From NCBI GenBank assembly GCA_002708145.1, contig PAOV01000017.1, forward strand, positions 39,945 to 46,836: DNA of 6,892 nucleotides, read 5' to 3'. Shown piece by piece: positions 1-6,209 of this stretch. Every line of letters begins with the position of its first letter. The stretch's first letter is position 1. The DNA is from Chloroflexota bacterium. GTDB taxonomy: Bacteria > Chloroflexota > Dehalococcoidia > Lucifugimonadales > Lucifugimonadaceae. The position numbers and the translations under genes are program-made. A model generated the notes under the pieces. It searched no databases, had not been told where the DNA came from, and worked only from the letters and a program-made list of their open reading frames with translations.

Positions 1-739
1 TTTCTTTTGTATTATTTTTTTGAAATTCTAGCATAAATAAGCTTTGGCATGATTCTTGGGTAGATAAAATTAATTCTGTATCTAATATATCAATAATATA
101 TAGTTGATCTTTTTCTTCTAATTTTTCCAGAAAAAAGAATTCATTATCATCAAAATTCCATCTGTAGAGCTTTATTTCTTTTGTATTGAATAAATCTAAC
201 TCATAAGATATATTAATTAGCTCATGGCTATGATCTATTATTTCGCTGCATCTTATAATGTATGTATCATTCAAGTCTGTACGATATTCCCAGTCATTTT
301 CTCCGTCACTTAAAATATATTTGTATCCTTTGTAGGGCTTATTTTTATCGGAATAGTATTCTCCAGATTGTGGACATCCAAGAGATTCATCATCCCATTC
401 ATTAGTAGACACAGATTTTAGAAATAACGTCTCACCGTTAATATTTTTTTCATATATTAGCCTTCCCATTTCTTCAATATATGACCTAGGTGGAACCGGG
501 GTTGGCTGAATTTTTTCAATTGTTGGAGTAATTAATTTCGATGAATTAATTGTAGGTGTAATCAAAATACTAATTGGTGTAGGAGTAATTATTGCCTCTG
601 GTGTAATAGTTGCGATTGCAGTTGGGACAAAATTACTTAGATTCTGTTCATCATCGCTGTCAAAAATTAGTAAAGTTAATAAAATTATTATTAGGATAAT
701 AATCAAATAGATTAGTTTATTATTTTTTAGATTTAGCAT
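1..739 (-). CDS. Membrane-anchored extracytoplasmic protein of unknown function, Thr/Pro-rich linker (3' end cut off)
   Basis: An open frame runs from the ATG at 739-737 to the left edge, giving 246 complete codons with no stop. The protein starts with a short Lys/Asn-rich segment, then one hydrophobic helix (about residues 9-26). No lipobox Cys or clear signal-peptidase site follows, so an uncleaved anchor is likely. Residues 38-83 form a Thr/Pro/Ile-rich linker with ITPT motifs near 51, 60 and 70, ending in PTPVPP. The outer domain (from about 87) contains W115, the string SLGCP at 119-123, a Tyr-rich stretch, W150, Y152 and C164. The spacing W..SLGCP...Y...Y..C resembles a small unnamed domain I recall from secreted proteins of Chloroflexota and other bacteria; this is from memory and not verified. 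C122 and C164 could form a disulfide. The gene is divergent from the ABC importer, 41 bases from its preferred start. It is not a recognisable substrate-binding protein. No Shine-Dalgarno is visible. The frame is certain, the function unknown. Confidence 0.8.
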   Translation of the reverse strand, partial: MLNLKNNKLIYLIIILIIILLTLLIFDSDDEQNLSNFVPTAIATITPEAIITPTPISILITPTINSSKLITPTIEKIQPTPVPPRSYIEEMGRLIYEKNINGETLFLKSVSTNEWDDESLGCPQSGEYYSDKNKPYKGYKYILSDGENDWEYRTDLNDTYIIRCSEIIDHSHELINISYELDLFNTKEIKLYRWNFDDNEFFFLEKLEEKDQLYIIDILDTELILSTQESCQSLFMLEFQKNNTKE

Positions 740-743
740 TGTG

Positions 744-749
744 TATAAT
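744..749 (+). promoter_or_regulatory. Candidate -10 box (TATAAT) for the ABC importer operon
   Basis: A perfect TATAAT lies in the divergent spacer, within the string TTGTGTATAATT. Transcription would start near 756, giving a leader of about 25 bases to the ATG at 781, or an essentially leaderless message if the ATG at 757 were used. No good TTGACA-like -35 is seen at 16-18 bases spacing; that region falls inside the start of the minus-strand gene. The same string with one base changed precedes the gene at 6210 at nearly the same distance. TATAAT is common by chance in AT-rich DNA, so this remains a candidate. Confidence 0.4.
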
Positions 750-780
750 TTTGGTAATGAATTTAGTAGAATTTAACTTC

Positions 781-2397
781 ATGAATCAGAATATATTTGT
801 AAAAAACATAATAACTAAGAAGAGTAAGCCCCCAACTTTTTTAATTATACTAGCTTTATTAGTGGCAATACTTTGTATTACACCAGCTTTATATTTACTT
901 TTTAGATCCTTTGAAATTGTTGAAGGTGAAATTGTCAGTATTATACTTACTAAAAATGTTTTTTTAGTTTTTTTAAGAACGATTTCTATTATTATTTTAG
1001 TTTCTGTAATTTCATCAATTATTGCCGTCTTTTCAGCATGGGTAGTTGAAAAAACGGATGTTCCACTCAAGAAAATTCTTACACTAGGGTTGATTTTGCC
1101 TTTAGTTATACCAAGTTTTATACTAGCTACAACAGTTGTAGAACTATACTCTCCTAAAGGACAATTGCAGAAGTTTTTATCAATATTTGGAGTTGATAGA
1201 TTACCTGAAATTTATGGTTTGCCAGGTGCTACATTTGTGCTTGTAATTATGACTTATCCCTATGTTTTTTTGATAGTTAGAGGTGCTTTACGAAGACTTG
1301 ATCCTCAATTATTAGAAGCTTCAAGGTCATTAGGCTACGGCCCTGTAAAGACATTTTTTTTCATAACTATTCCTTTACTTAGACCAGCTATTGCTGCAGG
1401 CGCATTATTGGTGGCTTTATATACGTTGAGTGATTACGGCGGTATGGCACTTCTTAGATATAATACATTTACAGTAAATATCATGACTTTATATGATGCC
1501 TCAATTAATAGATCTCTTCCTTCGATATTGTCATTATTATTAGTTTTTTTTGCCTTATTTTTTATTTTTATAGAATATTTTACTAGGGGTAAGGGAGTTT
1601 TTCATAGAAGTACTTCAGGAGCTGAAAAAATATCTAAACACATAGAAACAGGGATTTTTAAATGGCCATTAGTATTAATTTTATTATTAATTATTTTACT
1701 TTCTTTATTAACTCCCATAGGTGTGTTATTTTACTGGTTAATTAGGGGGCTAATTAACGGTAATGATCTTCTTCCTCTTTTAAATCCAGTGATAAATTCT
1801 TTATATGTTGCATTTTTAGCTAGTTTTTTCACTATTCTCACAGCTTTGCCTGTAGCGCTGCTTATTACACGTTATAAACATAAACTCAATAATTTTATTG
1901 AATTCTCATCATACATTGGTTTTGGACTACCTGGTATAGTTGTCGCATTGTCCTTAGTATTTTTGAGTATAAATTTATTCTTTCCGTTATACCAATCAAT
2001 GTGGTTATTAATTTTTTCTTATATTGTTCTATTTATTCCTGCTAGTATTGGTTCAATTAGAGCATCTGTTTTGCAGGTAAATCCAAGATTAGAAGATGCT
2101 GCATACTCCTTAGGTAAAACACCTATTAAGGTAATGTCAAAAGTTACCCTTCCCCTAATAATGCCAGGTATTATTTCTGGTGGAATAATTGTTTTTTTAC
2201 TTACACTAAAAGAACTTCCTGCTACACTTATTCTATCTCCAATAGGTTATGATACTCTTTCGACAACTATATGGGGAGCTGCAACAGAAGCTTTTTTTAC
2301 TAGAACCGGTGGAGCTTCGCTTATACTAATACTAATTGCTGGAATTCCGATGGCATTCATGACATTAAAAAGTTCAAAATATAATATACAAAAGTGA
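781..2397 (+). CDS. ABC importer permease, fused two-domain, probably ferric iron (FbpB/FutB type)
   Basis: Integral membrane permease that would form the translocation path of a binding-protein-dependent importer. From the ATG at 781 it has 538 residues and about 12 hydrophobic helices, arranged as two six-helix halves (about 19-269 and 294-531). Each half carries an EAA coupling loop that docks on the ATPase: the first around E179-A180 to G185 (LLEASRSLG), the second around E438 to G445 (LEDAAYSLG), each followed by an I/L-P-L-(L/I)-x-P motif. A fused double permease of this length is typical of FbpB/FutB/HitB iron transporters and also of ThiP. The partner ATPase has a C-terminal regulatory domain, unlike the short ThiQ, which favours iron. 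Start choice: the frame also allows ATG 757 (546 aa) and TTG 739 (552 aa). I prefer 781 because it leaves about 31 bases after the TATAAT, as at 6210. None has a Shine-Dalgarno. Two tandem in-frame TGA codons end it (2395-2400). The ATPase gene starts 4 bases later, so one operon is expected. Confidence 0.88.
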   Translation: MNQNIFVKNIITKKSKPPTFLIILALLVAILCITPALYLLFRSFEIVEGEIVSIILTKNVFLVFLRTISIIILVSVISSIIAVFSAWVVEKTDVPLKKILTLGLILPLVIPSFILATTVVELYSPKGQLQKFLSIFGVDRLPEIYGLPGATFVLVIMTYPYVFLIVRGALRRLDPQLLEASRSLGYGPVKTFFFITIPLLRPAIAAGALLVALYTLSDYGGMALLRYNTFTVNIMTLYDASINRSLPSILSLLLVFFALFFIFIEYFTRGKGVFHRSTSGAEKISKHIETGIFKWPLVLILLLIILLSLLTPIGVLFYWLIRGLINGNDLLPLLNPVINSLYVAFLASFFTILTALPVALLITRYKHKLNNFIEFSSYIGFGLPGIVVALSLVFLSINLFFPLYQSMWLLIFSYIVLFIPASIGSIRASVLQVNPRLEDAAYSLGKTPIKVMSKVTLPLIMPGIISGGIIVFLLTLKELPATLILSPIGYDTLSTTIWGAATEAFFTRTGGASLILILIAGIPMAFMTLKSSKYNIQK

Positions 2398-2401
2398 TGA
2401 T

Positions 2402-3538
2402 ATGAAGCTAAGTTTTAATAAGTTTAAAAGATTGTCTAATGAACAAGAAAGAAAAATAAAATCAGAGATGAGTTCAGAAGATACTGGTGTAATTCATCTT
2501 GATGATGTTACACATTTTTACCAAAATGATTCATCTCCAACAATTGAAAATCTCAATCTTCGTATTAAGCATGGTGAGTTTATAAGTATACTAGGCGAGA
2601 GTGGAGCTGGTAAAACTACTACTCTTAGAATGATTGCAGGATTTGAAAAAATTTCATCTGGATACCTAAGGATAGGAGGTCAGCTAGTTGGTTCTAACTT
2701 TTTACATGTTCCTCCAAACCATAGAAATTTAGGTGTAGTTTTTCAAGATTATGCTCTTTTCCCTCATATGACGGTTTATAAAAATATTGAATTTGGTATA
2801 TCTAAGTTGGAAGAGAATAAAAAGGATATCATAAATAATATATTATCTATGGTAGGTATGCCTGGGTATGAAAATAAGTATGTTCATGAATTATCAGGAG
2901 GGCAACAACAAAGAGTTGCCATAGCTAGAGCTATTGCAATTAATCCTATTGCTCTTCTTTTAGATGAGCCATTTAGTAATCTTGATAGAGTTTTAGGGAG
3001 AGAATTAAGGAAGGATATTAAGAAAATTAGTACTAATACCGAAACAACTACTATTTTGGTCACTCATGATCGAGAAGAAGCTCTAGCTATTTCAGATAGA
3101 GTTGCAGTTGTTTCAAACAGAAAAATTTTACAGATAGATACCCCGGAGCATATTTATAATAATCCACTTACCCCTGATGTTGCTAAATTAGTTGGCCCTT
3201 GTGATTTTATACAAGGAAATTACAATAAAAATTATGTTGAAACTTCTTTTGGAAAATTTGGTACTAAATTCTTAGAAAAAATTGATAATAGTGAAGAAGT
3301 ATTAGTATTAATTAGGCCCTCAGACGTAAATCTAAGCCCAAGCTCTACAAATGACAAAAATGCTTTAGGCAGAGTAATTTCAAGAGAATATAAGGGTGAA
3401 TATGACGAGTATGAAATAATTTCTGAAAGTGGTGAAATTATTCACTCAAGAGTAAATAATTTAGAAAAATTTTCTATAGATTCAAAAGTTTTTGTTAACA
3501 TGAGTAATGAACGCTCAGTTTTAGTTTATAAAAAATAA
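2402..3538 (+). CDS. ABC importer ATP-binding protein, FbpC/PotA/CysA family, probably ferric iron
   Basis: Cytoplasmic ATPase that powers the permease encoded just upstream; 378 residues, the usual size for an importer ATPase with a regulatory tail. Visible motifs are Walker A GESGAGKT (65-72), Q-loop Q115 in VFQDYALFPHMTV, signature LSGGQQQR (164-171), Walker B ending LLLDEP (D188, E189), D-loop SNLD (192-195) and the switch His H222 in THDREEA. All catalytic positions are intact. Residues from about 265 to the end form a TOBE-like beta domain (for example VLVLIRPSDVNL at 300-311), seen in FbpC, PotA, CysA and MalK proteins. The wording around the Q-loop is closest to FbpC-type iron transporters, but spermidine, sulfate or other anions cannot be excluded from this subunit alone. 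The first 29 residues are charged and precede the usual ABC fold; an internal ATG at 2468 (codon 23) is a plausible alternative start. The gene follows the permease stop by 4 bases, indicating co-transcription. Confidence 0.92.
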   Translation: MKLSFNKFKRLSNEQERKIKSEMSSEDTGVIHLDDVTHFYQNDSSPTIENLNLRIKHGEFISILGESGAGKTTTLRMIAGFEKISSGYLRIGGQLVGSNFLHVPPNHRNLGVVFQDYALFPHMTVYKNIEFGISKLEENKKDIINNILSMVGMPGYENKYVHELSGGQQQRVAIARAIAINPIALLLDEPFSNLDRVLGRELRKDIKKISTNTETTTILVTHDREEALAISDRVAVVSNRKILQIDTPEHIYNNPLTPDVAKLVGPCDFIQGNYNKNYVETSFGKFGTKFLEKIDNSEEVLVLIRPSDVNLSPSSTNDKNALGRVISREYKGEYDEYEIISESGEIIHSRVNNLEKFSIDSKVFVNMSNERSVLVYKK

Positions 3539-3553
3539 CTTTATAATTTTTTT
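3526..3553 (+). terminator. Weak candidate terminator at the convergent gene ends
   Basis: A 7-base inverted repeat (TTATAAA at 3526-3532, TTTATAA at 3540-3546) with a 7-base loop is followed by seven T (3547-3553) on the plus strand. It would end the ABC importer transcript. The stem is entirely A-T, so it is weak, and it overlaps the last codons and stop of the ATPase gene and the stop of fabF. No T-tract follows it on the minus strand, so it does not look bidirectional. It is the only hairpin plus T-run candidate I noticed at this junction. Confidence 0.33.
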
Positions 3554-4782
3554 AGTACGATACAAGCATTTTGCCCGCCGAAGCCAAAACTATTTGATAA
3601 AACAGTATTGATTTCTTTTTCTATGGCTTTATTAGGCACGTAATTAAGATCGCATGCAGGATCTTGATCGTAAAGATTAATTGTTGGATGGATAATTTTT
3701 TCTTCAATAGATTTGATACAAGCAATCGCTTCAAGAGATCCAGATGCTCCTAGACTATGTCCAATCATTGATTTGGTAGAACTAATTGGTATTTTGTATG
3801 CTGTATCCTTAAAGACTTTTTTTATTGCATTAGTTTCAGCTTTATCATTAATTGGTGTAGAAGTTCCATGTGCATTTATATAGTCCACATTTTCAGGATC
3901 AATTTTACTTGATTTTAATGCAGATTCTATAGCTTTAGCTGCTCCTAAACCATCTGGGTGAGGTTGCACTAAATGATAAGCATCTGATGATACTCCCCAT
4001 CCTGCTATTTCACCATAAATTTTGGCATTTCTTTTTTTTGCATGCTTTAAGCTTTCTAAAATTATTATCCCGCTGCCTTCTGCAGGAACAAATCCATCAC
4101 GATTAATATCAAAAGGCTTACTTGCTAATTTAGGATCACCATCCCAAGTAGATAAGGCTTGCATGGTGCTAAACCCCCCCATTCCAATTTCGCATATACC
4201 AGCTTCTGTGCCACCTGTTATGACTACATCTGCATCACCTCTTTTAATTATTTCGGTTGCTTCTCCAATTGCTTGAGTGCTAGCTGCGCATGCAGTAATG
4301 CATGTGTTGGTATAACCGGTTATACCAAATGTTCTAGAAATATTTGCAGAAGCCATATTAACTAGCATCATAGGAATATAGAATGGGCTCATTCGTGCAG
4401 GCCCCCTCTTAACTTTTACTTCTGCTTGTTGGTCTGTCTCTGGTAATCCACCTGATCCACTGCCAATCAGAACTCCAACTCTATCAGAGTTTTCCTTAGA
4501 AATATCAAGATTAGCATCATCTAAGGCGTTTTTAGCTGCTGCAACAGCAAATTGAGAAAATCTACCCATCCTTCTTGATTCTTTTTTGTCAATAAATTTT
4601 GTCGGATCAAAATTTTTGACTTCACCAGAAACTTTGCATGGGAAGCCATCTGGACTTACAAGACTAATTTCATCTATACCTGATTTACCATTTTTAAGCA
4701 TAGACCAAAATTCATCTACATTATCTCCAAGACATGAAATCACTCCTAGACCTGTGATAACTATTTTTTCATTTTCATTCAT
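3541..4782 (-). CDS. fabF: 3-oxoacyl-[acyl-carrier-protein] synthase II (beta-ketoacyl-ACP synthase, KASII)
   Basis: Cytoplasmic condensing enzyme of type II fatty acid synthesis: it joins malonyl-ACP to a growing acyl-ACP with loss of CO2. The 413-residue product matches the usual FabF length from end to end. The N-terminus VITGLGVISCLG is characteristic. The active-site Cys is C165 in TACAAS, and the two catalytic His are H305 in NAHGTSTP and H342 in SMIGHSLGASG, with the conserved Lys K337 between them. The C-terminal NSFGFGGQNA loop (397-406) is also present, with Gln where E. coli has Thr, a common variant. The Cys-His-His triad excludes FabH (Cys-His-Asn). FabF rather than FabB is favoured by length and overall wording. 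Its ATG directly follows the folC stop (TAAATG, no spacer), so it is the second gene of that operon and probably translationally coupled. Seven consecutive G occur in the coding strand around codons 201-203. The gene converges on the ABC ATPase gene with a 2-base gap. Confidence 0.96.
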   Translation of the reverse strand: MNENEKIVITGLGVISCLGDNVDEFWSMLKNGKSGIDEISLVSPDGFPCKVSGEVKNFDPTKFIDKKESRRMGRFSQFAVAAAKNALDDANLDISKENSDRVGVLIGSGSGGLPETDQQAEVKVKRGPARMSPFYIPMMLVNMASANISRTFGITGYTNTCITACAASTQAIGEATEIIKRGDADVVITGGTEAGICEIGMGGFSTMQALSTWDGDPKLASKPFDINRDGFVPAEGSGIIILESLKHAKKRNAKIYGEIAGWGVSSDAYHLVQPHPDGLGAAKAIESALKSSKIDPENVDYINAHGTSTPINDKAETNAIKKVFKDTAYKIPISSTKSMIGHSLGASGSLEAIACIKSIEEKIIHPTINLYDQDPACDLNYVPNKAIEKEINTVLSNSFGFGGQNACIVLKKL

Positions 4783-6144
4783 TTATATCTCGTATACTTC
4801 AGGTTTAATTTTTTCTACAATCTCAATTATCTCAGCAGCTATAAATAAAGATCCTGTAGCCAGTATTAAGTCATTTGACTTAGCCTGTTTTTTTGCTTCA
4901 ATCAAGGCTTGATTAGTATTTTTTGTATAACTCAATATTTTAATTTTACTATTAAGTAATAGATTTTTCATATTTTTTAAGTCATAAGATTTTGGATGTC
5001 TAGATTGAGTAATTATTATTTTAGGATTATAAACCCTAAACTTTTCAATTATGTCTTTTGGCTCATGGCCAATATTGCAGCCAAAAATTATTATTAAATT
5101 ATTTAATTTAGGGAAAAAATTATTTATATTTTTTGATAATAATTTTGCTGAATCATCATTATGAGCCCCGTCAACAAATATATTTGGATTTTTAGAGATA
5201 AAATTATTTCTTCCAGGCCATGTAATGTCCATAATTTTTTCACATGATTTGTCTAAGTCAATTTTTACTCCATTTTTTTTTATAATCGATAGAGTGGTCA
5301 ATGCTGTTTTTAGGTTGTCAATTTGGTGATCTCCTAGTAGTTTTAAATAGGTTTGATGTGATTTATTTAGAATATTATTATGAAGATTTAGTTTTACCCC
5401 GCTTAATCCTTTATCTTCCTTTTTTATTATTTTAATTTCTTTGTTAGATTCATAAATTTTTGATTCTTTTTTGATAGCAATATCACTTATAATTTTTTTA
5501 GCAGTAATATTTTGTTTTGTAATGACTACTGGTATTTTATTTTTTATTATTCCAGCTTTTTGATAAGCAATTTTTGATATTGTTTTGCCAAGAACGTTCA
5601 TATGATCTAAACTAATTGGTGTTATTACTGAAATCATTGGACTTATTACGTTAGTAGAATCATATCTACCCCCTAAGCCAACTTCTATAACATTTATATT
5701 TGTTTTCTGTCTATTAAAATATTCAAAAGACATAACTGTTAGAAATTCAAAAACCGTTATTGTTCCCAAATCTTTTTCTTTATTAATTTTTGTTACATAT
5801 GGCCATAAATCTTCTACTAAGTCAATAAATTCTTTTTTTAGTATATTTTTACCACTAATTGATATTCTTTCGGTAAATCTGTGGATAGATGGTGAGATAA
5901 AGAGGCCTGTTTTAATATTATTTTCACTTAGGCATGATGAAATTATTTTCGCGGTACTACCCTTGCCTTTGCTACCGGCTACATGAATGAAATTTTGATT
6001 AATATGGGGGTTTCCTATGTAGTCTAAAAATCTACGAACTTTTAAAAGATGGAAATCTTTATATTTTACAGAGTTTTCTTTTCTTTCAAAATCAGCCAAA
6101 GAAAAAACTTTTGATAGAGTTTTTTCAAAATTATTATTTATCAT
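4783..6144 (-). CDS. folC: Bifunctional folylpolyglutamate synthase / dihydrofolate synthase
   Basis: Cytoplasmic Mur-ligase-family enzyme that adds glutamate to (tetrahydro)folate using ATP; bacterial members often also make dihydrofolate from dihydropteroate. The 453-residue product is slightly longer than a typical FolC. Motifs in order: P-loop HVAGSKGKGST (54-64; the more usual form is TNGKGS), SPSIHRFTERI (84-94, with Ser86 where His is usual), FEFLTVMSF (132-140), EVGLGGRYDSTNV (154-166), DHMNVLG (180-186), QKAGIIK with K196 at the usual carbamylated-lysine position, WPGR (309-312), DGAHN (325-329) starting the C-terminal domain, and ATGSLFIAAE (429-438) near the end. All key regions are present, so it should be active. 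Whether dihydrofolate synthase activity is retained cannot be read from the sequence. Start at the ATG at 6144: an AGGA lies only about two bases upstream, too close for a good Shine-Dalgarno. It is the first gene of a folC-fabF operon, and no accD is seen beside it. Confidence 0.95.
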   Translation of the reverse strand: MINNNFEKTLSKVFSLADFERKENSVKYKDFHLLKVRRFLDYIGNPHINQNFIHVAGSKGKGSTAKIISSCLSENNIKTGLFISPSIHRFTERISISGKNILKKEFIDLVEDLWPYVTKINKEKDLGTITVFEFLTVMSFEYFNRQKTNINVIEVGLGGRYDSTNVISPMISVITPISLDHMNVLGKTISKIAYQKAGIIKNKIPVVITKQNITAKKIISDIAIKKESKIYESNKEIKIIKKEDKGLSGVKLNLHNNILNKSHQTYLKLLGDHQIDNLKTALTTLSIIKKNGVKIDLDKSCEKIMDITWPGRNNFISKNPNIFVDGAHNDDSAKLLSKNINNFFPKLNNLIIIFGCNIGHEPKDIIEKFRVYNPKIIITQSRHPKSYDLKNMKNLLLNSKIKILSYTKNTNQALIEAKKQAKSNDLILATGSLFIAAEIIEIVEKIKPEVYEI

Positions 6145-6150
6145 TTCCTA

Positions 6151-6179
6151 ATGCCAACATTATTTTATTTGTCTATAAT
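6151..6179 (+). promoter_or_regulatory. Candidate sigma-70-type promoter for the HEAT-repeat gene
   Basis: A perfect TATAAT at 6174-6179 is preceded, at the ideal 17-base spacing, by ATGCCA at 6151-6156, which matches four of six bases of TTGACA. Transcription would start near 6186 and give a leader of about 24 bases before the ATG at 6210. The local string TTGTCTATAATT is the same, apart from one base, as that before the ABC importer operon. The site lies in the 65-base divergent spacer shared with folC. Confidence 0.45.
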
Positions 6180-6183
6180 TATA
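6178..6183 (-). promoter_or_regulatory. Candidate -10 box for the folC-fabF operon
   Basis: Reading the minus strand, a perfect TATAAT runs from 6183 to 6178, overlapping the plus-strand -10 box by two bases. Transcription would begin near 6171 and give a leader of about 27 bases to the folC ATG at 6144. No convincing -35 sequence lies 16-18 bases upstream. If both boxes are real, polymerase binding at the two divergent promoters would be mutually exclusive. Confidence 0.33.
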
Positions 6184-6209
6184 TTATTACCTATTAAATA
6201 AATATATTA

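Noticed and set aside
1..739. Leftmost gene as the missing ABC substrate-binding protein
   Set aside because: The outer domain, as far as visible, lacks the features of a periplasmic binding protein, has a long Thr/Pro linker and no lipobox, and is transcribed away from the importer.
739..756. TTG at 739 as the permease start
   Set aside because: It would overlap the divergent gene's start codon and the likely -10 box, with no Shine-Dalgarno; two ATG codons follow closely.
786..1070. Minus-strand open frame of 94 codons
   Set aside because: It lies wholly antisense inside the permease gene, resembles no family and has no start signal; it is a shadow frame.
781..3538. ABC pair as a thiamine importer (ThiP/ThiQ)
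   Set aside because: The permease alone would fit, but the ATPase is 378 residues with a TOBE-like tail, whereas ThiQ is much shorter and lacks it.
4022..4365. Plus-strand open frames (4022-4276 and 4159-4365)
   Set aside because: Both are antisense to the conserved core of fabF and their translations resemble nothing known.
4586..4912. Plus-strand open frame of 108 codons across the folC-fabF junction
   Set aside because: It is antisense to the end of folC and the start of fabF, both firmly identified; no promoter or start signal supports it.
6145..6209. Possible small RNA or riboswitch in the folC/HEAT-gene spacer
   Set aside because: The spacer is only 65 bases, AT-rich, and fully accounted for by two divergent promoter candidates; no structured element is evident.
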